This document shows positions 34,483 through 45,400 of a stretch of DNA of 64,000 nt, piece by piece. Both the position numbers and the translations under genes were made by a program. The notes below the pieces were generated by a model, which saw nothing but the letters and a program-made list of their open reading frames with translations, was not told where the DNA came from and made no database searches. The stretch's first letter is position 1; each line of letters opens with the position of its first letter. Origin of the DNA: Isoetes taiwanensis (lineage: Eukaryota > Streptophyta > Lycopodiopsida > Isoetales > Isoetaceae); contig JAJEKV010000036.1 in NCBI GenBank assembly GCA_021234155.1, positions 7,765,426 through 7,829,425 on the forward strand, in the 5' to 3' direction.

Positions 34483-36494
34483 GGCCCCATGAGGGGGGTA
34501 TTCTAGTACTCTATATTATTGAATATTAGAATCAAAATTTGGATGGTGTTAAAGGTTTGAATATGGTATGGATGTGGAGGTATATGCCTTGTCATAACAT
34601 TATATCCCAAGTTCTAGATATCTGGTAGTACTTTCGCACACGGCCTTTTCGACTTGCCGGTGGTTGTGCATAGCTATGTTGGCAATTTCCTTCTTTGTAC
34701 TTCTCTAATTAATTGATTAATTCGCTTCAAATGGAGGAGAAAAGATGATTATTATCTTATATATAAGGGGAGTCTTCATGTAATAAAGAATAATTGCCAA
34801 ATTTATTTTACCATTCCTACTTGGAAAAGTTGGAATCTTGAAAAGTGTAGGGTTCCATATAGAAATGAGTATGTAGGACATATTTCATACTCCGATAGCG
34901 ATGCAGATGTGAATACAATAGTAACATAATCTGATAGATACTGAGGGCAGTTAGAACCCAGAGAGTTGGTTAATGATTTCGCGAATGAAATATGTTTTCA
35001 ATGCAAGTATAGGAATAACAAAGTCTTGGATAGACATCGAGGGTGGTTGGAACAGAGAGTCGGTTGGTGATTTTACAAACCACAGACGATTTTTAACTAT
35101 TTCCTACCTGAAGGAAGACATGATGGAAAGATATTAGTGGATGATATCTCTTCAGTGGCTGAAGCAGGCTGGAGCAAGTGGATGATTGTGGGCAGGGCAG
35201 GGGGCATGGAGTCAGGGGATTGCCTAGGGTTTTTGCCTGGGAAATGCAACTTTAAAGGTGATAGGCGTGATATAAGGTCGGCATCGAAGGAGCAAAAACA
35301 ACAACTACAAGCTAGAAAACATAGGAAGATGAAAAAAAATGCTCCAAAAGGAGGGCATAAAAGCTTGGATTTTGTTAGAGGATGTTTGGATGGACTTTGG
35401 CTCATATATTCCCTTCTCATTTTGTCCTTATCAATAATTCCCTTCTAACAAGCGACAACAATATCCACGTCACCACGAATATTCCAAGCATATACCCCAC
35501 TTTCTCGGTATCAAATGCAACTGGGCGCACGGGCGACAGCCGGTCACATCGGCGGCAGCGGCGCCACCGACGCGGTCGCAATCATGACTCCGCCGTAGCG
35601 GCGCCACGGTATTAACGGTATCCTCGGTGGGCGATAACGGAATCCGGTATTCCTAAGATTTCCTGATAACCTGATAACGGGACCTGGTGTTCCTGAATTT
35701 TCCTTGTTCAAGTCCGGCGGCGATGGCAAAATCCATCTAATCCGCTACGCAGAAGGGCGTGCTGTGCCGGAATCCAAACCTCGAGAAGAATTCCTGCATC
35801 CGAGGCATTTTTTGGAGTCCAAACAAATCGAAATCGACGGATTTAGACTACTGGGCGGCCGTGCAACCCCCTGCTTTTTTTAATCCTCTGATACAGACCT
35901 TGTCCTTCTGTTGAATCGGAGCTTTTGTTTTTATATGTCCCGGGGGATTGATGAGAATTCGACATATAGCTCTATGAATTTGTTTGTTTCGAAACAGATC
36001 AAATCTATATGTACTGGGCCCATAACTGCCCTCAGGCCCTTCTGATCAATCCCTTTGTTTTCTTATGGGGGTACAGATACGATTTGCCGCTGCAGCATTG
36101 CATATGAATGGGGCTAAAAATTGGAGGTTTGTATCTGATTTAGACCCAGCTAGAGCTTTTTGGGCTTGAATAGGCTTCTGGGTTCGCCGGACCAAGTTGC
36201 ATCTGAGGCCTTCTCTGGAGATCCACCATTTTTCAACTTGGATTATTGTGTTTGGCACTGGTAGATTCATGAATACGGCGGTCCAGCAGTGAAAAATTAG
36301 TCTCTGCCCAATTAATGGAATTGTCTCTTTCTCGCCTGCCACCGGAGTAGACCGCCGTAGATGGCTATGGCTTTTTGAAGCTCGGAACGGAGCGGATAGG
36401 GCTTCAAGGGCTTGAAATTCTAATTGGGTATTTTTGCCTGTGGATCTGGAAACAAAACTATGGTGATATAGCCTTTTTTTCGTCGGTCTAGAAG
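34483..36494. other. Upstream region of the GRAS gene
   Basis: No other gene is supported. The 103-residue frame at 35,137-35,448 (+) is open but has no recognisable domain. A GC-rich part (35,515-35,760) has repeated ATAACGGAATCCGGTATTCC / ATAACGGGACCTGGTGTTCC modules. The promoter and leader of the GRAS gene should lie in about 35,850-36,494, but I see no clear TATA box. Confidence 0.4.
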
Positions 36495-38072
36495 ATGCCA
36501 GGAATGATCAAGGCAGATAGATTTTCTTCTTCAATCAGACCAACAAACCCAAATCAAACTCTGCAGCAGGGATCGGAAGAAAGGGGTTTACGGTTGATTC
36601 ATCTGTTATTTTCATGCGCAAATGCTGTAGCGGCCCAAAATCTGGATCAATCCAATTTTTTGCTGGATCAGCTCGCCGGATTAGCATGTATGACCGGGGA
36701 TCCAATGCAGAGAGTAGCGACTTATTTTATGGAAGCATTGGCTGCCAGAATAACGAAAACATGGCCGGGCATATACAAAGCTCTTCAATCCACGGCCCTA
36801 CCTGCCGCTGCAGCAAATCTGGCAGCAAGGCAAGCATTTTTCGACGTGGTTCCGTTTCTGAAGCTTGCATTTCTTACGACAAATCAGGTTTTGCTGGATT
36901 CGATGGAGGGCGAAAAAGTGGTGCATTTTATCGATCTAGAAGCCTGTAATACAGTTCAATGGATGGCTATGCTTCAAGCTCTGAAAAATAGAAAAGGAGG
37001 CCCTCCCCATTTGAGGATTTCCGCCGTAAGCGACCGCTCTGATCTTCTGAACCAAATGGGTCTCCGCCTTTCTGAATCTGCAGAAAAGCTCGATATCCCG
37101 TTCCAGTTCCATCCCGTGAAAATCAAGCTTCAAAATCTGCAGTTTGATATGCTTAATGTTAAATCCGGCGAAGCTGTTGGTATCAGTTCTGTTTTGCAGC
37201 TCCATAGCCTTCTCGGAGATGAAAAAAATGGGGCTTCTAGCCCCAGCTCCAGCTCCGGCGGTTTTGAATTAATGGGCAGACCGCAATCCTTAAGCCCAAG
37301 CAGAAATGGGTTTAATCCCTCCGAAAGAAACCGATCAAATGGGTTTTTTGATCGGATTGACCCCTCGGGAAAGAATGGCGATGTGATACAAATTGAAGAG
37401 GAAAAATATGGGTTTAAAGCATCAGAATCAAGCCTATTTCGGGCCTGTTCAAATGGGTTTCCTAATCCGATAAAAAGGAGCGGGGATTTGTTGCAGATTG
37501 ATGAAGGGCAAGCAAAAAAAGCGATTCACAGGGCTTTTTTTGCATCAATCCGGCAGAATGGTTTATGCGAAGAAGGAGCCGCTGTTAGGAGAGGACCCAA
37601 TGCGACAGAAAGGATTCTAGCCATTCTCCATAGCTTAAAGCCCAAAGCTTTCGTTCTCGTAGAGCAGGAATCAAACCACAACGGATCTACCATGCCGGAA
37701 AGATTTGCTGAAGCTCTGCATTACTACTCTGCCATGTTTGATTGCTTGGATTCAAGCCTTCCGATCAACAGCTTGGAAAGGGTTTCCATCGAAAAGCACA
37801 TTTTTGGTGAAGAAATAAAAAACATAGTTGCTTCCGAAGGGTCGGAAAGGATCGAAAGGCATGAAAAGCTTGAAAAATGGAGAAGAAGACTGTTGGGCGC
37901 CGGATTTTTTCCTTTGTTTTTAGGAAATTGTACTGTGATTCAAGCAGAAAGGCTGCTTGCAGCCTGCGCGGCGGATGGCTATGGAATTGTTGAACAGGGA
38001 GGTTCTCTTACAGTTTGTTGGCAAGGAAGAGCCATGTTTTCTGTTTCTGCATGGCATATTAGGTCGCCATAG
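36495..38072 (+). CDS. SCL3: GRAS-domain transcriptional regulator, SCARECROW-LIKE 3 type
   Basis: A single uninterrupted exon of 525 codons, as is usual for GRAS genes. Leucine-rich region I begins at residue ~28 (EERGLRLIHLLFSCANAVAA). The VHIID motif is VHFIDLEA (143-150). Leucine-rich region II runs about 178-240 (SSVLQLHSLL at 231-240). The PFYRE-like part is about 386-462, with EQESNHNGS, FGEEIKNIVASEG and ERHEKLEKW. The C-terminal SAW motif ends SVSAWHIRSP. DPMQRVATYFMEALAARI and the EQ(D/E)S(N/D)HNGS block point to the SCL3 subfamily, nuclear cofactors known in Arabidopsis for gibberellin/DELLA signalling and root endodermis patterning. It is longer than Arabidopsis SCL3 (about 480 residues) because of a ~130-residue low-complexity spacer (241-372). 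The start at 36,495 (AAGATGCC) is the first ATG before the conserved domain. Confidence 0.93.
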   Translation: MPGMIKADRFSSSIRPTNPNQTLQQGSEERGLRLIHLLFSCANAVAAQNLDQSNFLLDQLAGLACMTGDPMQRVATYFMEALAARITKTWPGIYKALQSTALPAAAANLAARQAFFDVVPFLKLAFLTTNQVLLDSMEGEKVVHFIDLEACNTVQWMAMLQALKNRKGGPPHLRISAVSDRSDLLNQMGLRLSESAEKLDIPFQFHPVKIKLQNLQFDMLNVKSGEAVGISSVLQLHSLLGDEKNGASSPSSSSGGFELMGRPQSLSPSRNGFNPSERNRSNGFFDRIDPSGKNGDVIQIEEEKYGFKASESSLFRACSNGFPNPIKRSGDLLQIDEGQAKKAIHRAFFASIRQNGLCEEGAAVRRGPNATERILAILHSLKPKAFVLVEQESNHNGSTMPERFAEALHYYSAMFDCLDSSLPINSLERVSIEKHIFGEEIKNIVASEGSERIERHEKLEKWRRRLLGAGFFPLFLGNCTVIQAERLLAACAADGYGIVEQGGSLTVCWQGRAMFSVSAWHIRSP

Positions 38073-38560
38073 CCAGACCTCAAAATTCAATTCTTGGCGC
38101 CTTTTTGTTTCCTAAATTTTCCAAAAAAACAAAATTTACCCCGTTTGGGTTTTTCCTGTATTGTATTGTATTGCGTATTTTATCTTTGGGTTTAAATTAG
38201 GCACATAAATATGTTGTCCCCATTACATTTGGTTCCGGAAATTCTGGAGAAGCCTTGTAACTACCTTGTGGAATTGAAAAGTTTAGAAAGAGCATGATTT
38301 ATTTTGCTACAACTAGCCATTTTTTTCTTGGTACTTCCGTAGGGATGGACTAATGTAGTTGGTGCTTTGGGCTAGATTCAGCAAGAAACTTGCTGATGAT
38401 GCCCAAAATTTTTTCCGAACCAAGCATTATATCAACATGCAAAAACCCAATGACAAATGTTGTGCACGTAACTTTCAATTCCTTCCCTCGGAATCAATAA
38501 TGAACAGTTAGTGAGAATTACTGCATTGTTCCACTCATTTTAAATCCCATAAATGTTCCT
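38073..38560 (+). other. Probable 3' untranslated region and downstream flank of the GRAS gene
   Basis: T-rich sequence after the stop codon, with TTGTATTGTATTGCG and AATAAT-type near-upstream elements (38,160-38,200 and 38,490). The exact cleavage site cannot be told. Confidence 0.4.
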
Positions 38561-40642
38561 CCGCCTGTGTACGGTGGCGTCGCTCAAGCTTTCTTCCAGA
38601 AGCATTTCTTTCCCAGGGTTTCTTAGCAGCGCCATGCCATAGCCGAGTTCTCACCAACATAGGGTTTCCGCATGGTTTCTTAGCACATAACACATGGTGT
38701 CAAGCGCAGCGCCATAGCCGAGTTCTGCACCAACGCATATCTGCACCAACACAGGTTTATCCATAGCCGTTGCCGAACGAGAACAAATAGGAGCAGAAGA
38801 AAGCTTGTGATCATAGCAGCCATTTTTTTGCTCTGCTCTGGATCCGGAAGCTCCATTTTTTTAGCATAGGGTTTCTTAGCACAGAGTTTCTTTGTTCTCC
38901 ATCAAGTCTTCTTTGCTTGCGATCTGGCCGGCTATGCCTTCTATGTATCCTACGCCTTCTATGTATCCTAAGCCTTCTATCCCTTCTGTATTTTGTGCAA
39001 TGCTCGCCATAATAGGGAGATCTGATGCTCGCCATAGCCGGGAGATCCGAGATTAGAACTGCTGGTAACTGGTCGTAATTCTCACTAACAGTTCATTACG
39101 TAAGGGAAAGTTCTTTGTCTCGGAATATTTCCACAAGAATATTCCATCGGCGAGCCGCCAGACTCGGCGGTGCTGCGGCTTCGCCGCTTGGGCGCCCCCT
39201 CGTTTGGCGGCTCCGCCTCGGGAAATTCCCCCGTGGGATTTCCTCAACTAGAACTTTATTACATAAGCAATGTTAGTGTTGTTTCTAATGAATTTACTCT
39301 TGTTTACGTTATGCACACTAAGATTACATAAATTGCTTACTAAATTCACAATCACATTTCATAGGGATTGCAAGATGTGTTTCAGATGTACATAGATCTG
39401 CAGTTGATTACTCCATTTTCATAGGAGCACTTTTCTCATGCCTTCTACTATGAGTTGGTGATAAAATAGTTTTCTTGTTCAAATGTTTTGTGTTTGTTTC
39501 TTATGTTACCTGAAAGATCATTTGTTAGCGGACTAAAGCACCCTCGGATGACCCCTTTGTGAGATTCACATCTAATGCTAACTCCACAGCTAAACTTTTT
39601 GGCCAATCAAGTTGCAATTATTATGTTTGTGGTTTGGATGACTATTTACTAGTAGGGTAGAGCACCCCACGATGTAGCATCTAAATTTGGAAATGCGTGG
39701 CTCTTTCTTGAAACTATACTGGCTTAGTTACCCACCAAAGCTGTAGCAAAATAGACTCTTTCTAGGGCAATCGTCATTGCATATGGACCCGAACCTACCC
39801 TAGTTCTGAAACAAACAACTAATGCCAAGACTCCAGTGGTTTACATATCATAAAATAGAAGCTTGGAAATTTTCTTGTATTGATAAGCTCATTGGTTTGC
39901 CCATCCAACTCTAAGACATTGTGAGCATCATCACAAGCCTATGGTGAGTATTCCAACATTCCGACATTCCCATTTTTGTGCACAATTTCCCTTACATCCA
40001 ATGTTCCTTGCCCTTCATGATTACGTAATTCTTGATTCATTTAATCGTTTCATGCAATCATGATTATGTAATGCCTAACTTATTCCATGGTTTCTAGAGT
40101 ATTGATCGCTTTGATTTGATTTATTAGTTCTATGCACTTGGGACCAGAAAAGAGACTAGAAGACCAAGAATCGCCCCAAAAATACCATGAAATTTTTAAT
40201 TATACCTTCCTATGTAAAGCCCAATAAAGATGCAACCAATTAGGAAAGAACTTACATGAGCATACCTTACGCAGAAGAACAGTTCACATGCATAATTCAA
40301 GGCTCGACACCCTTCATGTTCTCATTTGAATTTTGCAATATAGTAGTTTTTATAAGACCCCCATTTCCCTATCTCTCTCTCTCTTTTTTTCCCCCTTTTT
40401 TTTTTTGCTTTGTTGAGAAGTCTATCTTATATATTGGATGGTTGTGGGGATAGGTTGGAACGGTATTATGTATGTTTAGTTCAATTTAATTATGACTAGG
40501 CGACGAGTATTTTAGGCATAGGCATATGCTTGAAACTCATTATGAAGCGAAATCGTCCATGGCCTATTGATCTTTGTGAATGTTAAAATTTAATTTTGTT
40601 TTAATTTATTTAATTTCATTCTGATATAATCTATTCACATGG
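38561..40642. other. Stretch without a recognised gene
   Basis: At 38,620-38,760 short direct repeats of AGCGCCATAGCCGAGTTCTGC are present. A GC-rich 100-bp patch at 39,140-39,240 is preceded by GGAATATT...AATATTCC (39,121-39,146, a hairpin). The flanks TTACGTAAGGGAAAGTTCT and the complement of AGAACTTTATTACATAAG are weak inverted repeats, so a small decayed MITE is possible. Confidence 0.4.
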
Positions 40643-41197
40643 ATGCTAGCATCACAAGCTTTTTTACTATGCTTGATTGACATAAGAGCAAAAACGAATT
40701 TCTTGGTTAATGAGGCTGCAATTTCTATGTTATACATGTTATGGAAAACTCGTGGAGCACCCTCTAAATGGTCTCAATTTGGAGAGGTTCTTTCCTTTAA
40801 GAAATATATACCTGATGCAATCACTCCTGTGACTGGATATGATAGACCAATCATCCTCGTTGTCGTCTCGGGTGCTTTTCTTACATTTCTTCAATTGGTT
40901 ACTGGCTTCATTAATTCAAACACATTCCAACACATCAACATTATGAGCATCACTAAGCACAATAAACATTTTACTTATTTTGATATTTTAACATTCCAAA
41001 CATCATTACAGTTCCCTTTATATCCAACATTCCATACTCTTCATGATTATGTAGTCGTTGATTTGTTTAATTCATTTCAAGCTCATCATGATTGTTTAAT
41101 GCTTAGCATATTCTCTAGTTTCATGATTATTAGTGCTTTGGTTAAATTTTGTCGTGCTATATCTTATTATCATATGAGAAATGAAATGTACTCATAA
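40643..41197 (+). CDS. Unrecognised open reading frame, probably not a functional gene
   Basis: 184 codons. The first ~70 residues look coding (LIDIRAKTNFLVNEAAISML, MLWKTRGAPSKWSQFGE). The rest follows AT-rich sequence and is rich in Phe/His/Ser. A degenerate copy of the 40,910-41,130 part occurs at 39,960-40,080, which speaks for repeat DNA. Either a fragment of a transposon gene or a chance frame. Confidence 0.2.
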   Translation: MLASQAFLLCLIDIRAKTNFLVNEAAISMLYMLWKTRGAPSKWSQFGEVLSFKKYIPDAITPVTGYDRPIILVVVSGAFLTFLQLVTGFINSNTFQHINIMSITKHNKHFTYFDILTFQTSLQFPLYPTFHTLHDYVVVDLFNSFQAHHDCLMLSIFSSFMIISALVKFCRAISYYHMRNEMYS

Positions 41198-41209
41198 TGA
41201 GCTCTCAGA

Positions 41210-41580
41210 TAGAACATCATTAGGCTCTCCTCTACCTTCTTCTCGATAATCTTCAAGAAGAGATTTATAATTTTTTATATGTGCATCTCTCAGTTGTAAA
41301 ACTTCCACAAGGTAACCCCCCGTGGTTTTTGGCGGCATATTAAAAAAGCTGATTAAGGAATTAACTTCTATATTATACCTTGATATGCTGGGCAATGGAG
41401 AATCAAGTGAGCCATGTCTTCTACATCCCTTGATCCACACACTTTGCAAGATCTTTGATCGTGGAGTATGTCACCCCATCGACCCAGTTCAACTCCCAAA
41501 TGTGTGTGTGTGTGTGTGTGTGCGTGCGTGCGCGCGCGCGCGCGGAGGGAGGGAGAGAGAGTTAAATTGAATTGATTTTT
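41210..41580 (-). pseudogene. LINE reverse transcriptase C-terminal relic, interrupted by a (TG)n run
   Basis: The minus-strand frame holds GRWGDILHDQRSCKVCG followed by VEDMAHLILHCPAYQGI, the zinc-binding tail of another LINE lineage, then (shifted) VNSLISFFNM. The (GT)n/(GC)n run at 41,503-41,542 is read as His-Thr repeats within this frame. Confidence 0.7.
41503..41542. repeat. (TG)n/(CG)n microsatellite
   Basis: About 12 TG units followed by TGCG and CGCG steps, alternating purine/pyrimidine throughout. Such DNA can adopt Z form. Confidence 0.9.
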
Positions 41581-42150
41581 ATCATTCATCGAGATTAAAT
41601 GGGTCTATGGGACACAATATCATTATAAGATGAACACAATAAGCCTATTATAGTACATGATAAACAAAAACACCGTTCTGAGGGATTCAGGAAAATATTT
41701 TTACAGTAATAAGCTTACTAAAGTGTGTACATTTTAGAATTGGGCTCGCATGAAAACGACAGAAAACTCTCAGGATAGATAGGCTTCTCATTCATCTCAA
41801 CAGATTTTCTATAATGGTGGATAGTGGGTAAGCGCACAGATGCGAACTACCCACAAAGAAAAATAAAAAGGATGTCCAATTATACAACTTGGACCCCAGA
41901 ATATACAATGCTAATAGATGTTGGTTTGTGTACCTACCGAAAGCTTATTACTGGGATTAACAAATCCCGCCTTTCTGGTTTTCGAGGAAAAAACCTAGTG
42001 ATAAGCCTTTGGCAAGGGGCTTGGACAAATGTAAGGCTGAAAAACCGCACCAAAAAAACCCACGAATGGAGAAGTCGAAGCCGGTACCGCTTGCCAACCT
42101 ATATCTACACATCACCAACACTAGAACAAATGTGAAAAAACAAATTTCGC

Positions 42151-42300
42151 CCATCGCAGTGGTGGTTTAGTGGTAAGACCTTGGGTTGGGGTGACCCCAC
42201 CAGGGTTCAAAACCAACTAGCTACCATCGGGTGGGAGACGTGGGTGGGTGCAAGTCCCACCAACCTTGCCTTCAAAAAAAAAAAAAAAAAAAAAAAAAAC
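42151..42300 (+). mobile_element. tRNA-derived SINE with poly-A tail
   Basis: A box TGGTTTAGTGG (42,163-42,173) and B box GTTCAAAAC (42,205-42,213) fit the pol III consensus exactly, 31 bp apart. A ~60-bp body follows and then a poly-A tail from 42,274. This is a full-length short SINE. Confidence 0.82.
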
Positions 42301-42432
42301 TCAAAAGTCGATGTTTCTTCCATTGATACAGATGCTTTCTTCGAAAATCTGCCTTCAAAAAAAAAAAAAAAAAAAAAACCCCTTTAGTCGATGTTTCTTC
42401 CATTGATACAGATGCTTTCTTCGAAAATCTCA
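42266..42432. repeat. Tandem duplication of SINE tail plus target sequence, ~83 bp
   Basis: GCCTTC-poly(A) followed by GTCGATGTTTCTTCCATTGA and TACAGATGCTTTCTTCGAAAATCT occurs twice, at 42,266-42,350 and 42,351-42,432. The second A run is shorter. Confidence 0.85.
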
Positions 42433-45400
42433 GCCTAGAATTGTTCTTTCCCCCTGTTCATTTTGGCTGTAAGATTTTTCTGTATCGAATGATCAATGTC
42501 TATGAAGTTTGTAGTTCCTACTTGAGAAGCTTTAGCAACAAAGTTCCCTGTATTAACTCCGGCCATCAAGCTCAAGCTGGTAGTTCTTTCTCACAGATCC
42601 GACCTTGCCATTCACGGCTAAAGAAAAAGATAACTCTTGGGCATGGGTCAGATTCAACACATGATGAAAAAGCCCATGTTATTTCTGGAAATAGCTTCGA
42701 GAAGGAGTAAAAAGAGGCTGTAGCTTTTGTTGCCACACTATAGCTGGATTTTCGGCAGAGGATTAGAGCCATGGCAGAAAAGAGAAGGCCCAAAGGATAT
42801 GTACCAAATTCATATTTCGAAAATGAAGGGGGGGGGGGGGAGGGAGGCGAGGTAGAGTAATAAAAACAAAAAAGATTCGAAAAAAGAAATAATCAGAGGA
42901 TTTATTCGTTTTAAGCTTTACCCTTTTGGCAAGTTCTAGCTTTGGAGGTCCATGAGCATGTATTCAAGTCATATTTGGATGATTAGAATGCCAGTGGAAA
43001 TTTCAATGCGTTAGATTGTCAGTCGGCTGTTTTTAGTCATACCACAGGGAATTTTAGCTAGTTAATTAGTTACTTTTCGAGTTTCTTGTCCAGTTTCTAT
43101 TTGTTTGTAGCTTAGATCATAAATTTTCAGATGATGGTGTTATATATGTTGTGGGTTTAAATATGAGTCTGAATGTGGGTAAAGATGCCGTTGCTAACTT
43201 AGCTCCGAAGAGTGTGGACTTGGCAACAAATAGCGCATCTGCAAAGAAGAATCTGTGTATTATTACTCGACTTGCTATAGAACTTGATAATCCATTTTTT
43301 GATACGATATCTCTTGAAGACATTGCTGGTGACAATCAGCGTTTGAGGAAGGCTTTCATTTGACCCTTGATGTTGGCACTACTAACATTTCGGGTGGGCA
43401 CTTTCAATAACTACATTATCCTTCCTGGTGGTGGCAGCTTGAACATTGCCAAAATTGTGAAACGCCACCATTTAGGAATTGTTAGATGGGGAATAGAATT
43501 GCCTTGAAAATTTTCATGGCCTCTTGATTAGCTGACATCATGGAGTTCTGTATAGCTTTGTGCTGGTTAGGCAGTGTGTGAATCAAAATATCTCTACAGT
43601 GCTTGGTTCTTTAGGGATGGAGGTTGTGTTGCAGGTGTGGCTTTTTTTTTATTTAGGGAAGGAGATAAATGACTACACACTTTTCATTTATATCAGTAAG
43701 TGGTTTTCTAAGCAACGCCGAATGGTATATATTGGATTTAATGAGGCTGCATAAACACATGAGACATAAAAGTTGTTTGTTTCAAAGCCACATTGTTACT
43801 TCTGGTAGGATAGTAGATAGATAGTAGTATTTTCTTAAGTAGATCCTAGTTTTATACTTTATATATTAGAAAAAACAGATGCAACTTCGTTGACATGAGC
43901 ACCAAGTTGCATATGCTCTGTATAGAAAGAGTGGCATGCAATTTATTGTTTGTACTCTTAATGCATCTATATTGCTCCAACGGGAAAATAGGTTGTTGCT
44001 TTAATCTTCAACGGAAGCTTCATTTAGCTCTCTGAAGTTTGTCATATTAAGAATGGAGGTAGATCTTGGAATACCCAGATCATGGAACACTTATTTTTTA
44101 AGATTTCAGACTAAAAAAATAATAGCATGAAAGATATAAGGATGTTTGGGATTTACCTGATTTATTTGCAAGCTCAAATACACTGTATTTTGTTAAGTAA
44201 ATCATAGTTCGATAATTTAGATATTAGAAGAAATATGTGAAGCCTCGTTCACATGAGCACCAAGAGTCATATTAAAAATGGAGCTAGATTCTAAAATGCC
44301 TAGATCATGAAACAACTATTTGTTAAAATTTATGGACTTAGATAATAGTAGAGTGAAAGATGATGTTTGGGATTTACCTGATTTTAGCAACTGTTAGTAA
44401 TGACTGCAATTCAAAAATGAAGGAGCAATCAAATGATTGTAAATGATTGGTTGCAATTATACTATGGCCACGGTACTTAGATTTTTATTGCCCCTGGTAC
44501 TGATATGTACTTGTTGATGATCCCGATGAAGCCTTTTGATACGTCTGCAAATATAGAATGTGTTGTGAAGATTAAAATATAAGACGCCTTCAAGAACTGA
44601 ATATGGAGATGAAGCTCAGAACATGGGGAGCATTACTTTGAAGAGATAGAATGTTGTGGGTGAATGAAGATATAATTGTCCTATACAGAAAAGCCCTCTT
44701 ACTGGAGAACAATGTAAAACAGCCTGTAAGAGCTAGATTACCTTTCATGCACATGGGTTGTCTTGCCTGATGTAGGCAACTATGAATTTATAGACAGTTA
44801 CATCACATATCTGTATTTGAGAAGAACGAAGAGAGAAATAGAATGGGAGATGATGTATTTGCCCAAGGGACAAATATGTTGGTATAGAAGTGTTCACACA
44901 ATCGTCAACAATCCCTCCTTTAAAGAGTTGAAAGCCACATTGTTACCTATGCAAGGTTGCCAAGCTTGAACTTTTGTCCTTAATGCATTTAAAATAGCTA
45001 ATTTATAAACCATGCTCGGGAAGCCATATAAATCTTCTATCCAAAAATTTCATTCTGTAACAAAAACTATGGAAGAAAAGACTAATAGAAATTTCAATGT
45101 CAAAGATCATCTGTCGGCTTTGCTCCATCTTGTAAGCCATTGTCAACAAAAATGCGAGTGGAAATCTTTGTTGTGGCCACAGTTGCAAGCTTCCTCAGCA
45201 TAATGATTGAACAAAAAAATAGTGAATGAGGCTTGTATAGCTTACCTTGTCGAAAAGAATTCTTTAACCTGAGCAAAGCAGAGATCTCACCTTACATAGG
45301 GCCAAATTGGTTGCAAATATGTTTAATCTTTGGCTAGACAGAGATGGCACTAAGTATAGCCAAGTTGGCTAAAAGAATTTGCTATATAACAAAACAATGT

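Noticed and set aside
36614-36949. Alternative plus-strand frame within the GRAS gene
   Set aside because: It overlaps the SCL3-like frame in another phase and has no domain.
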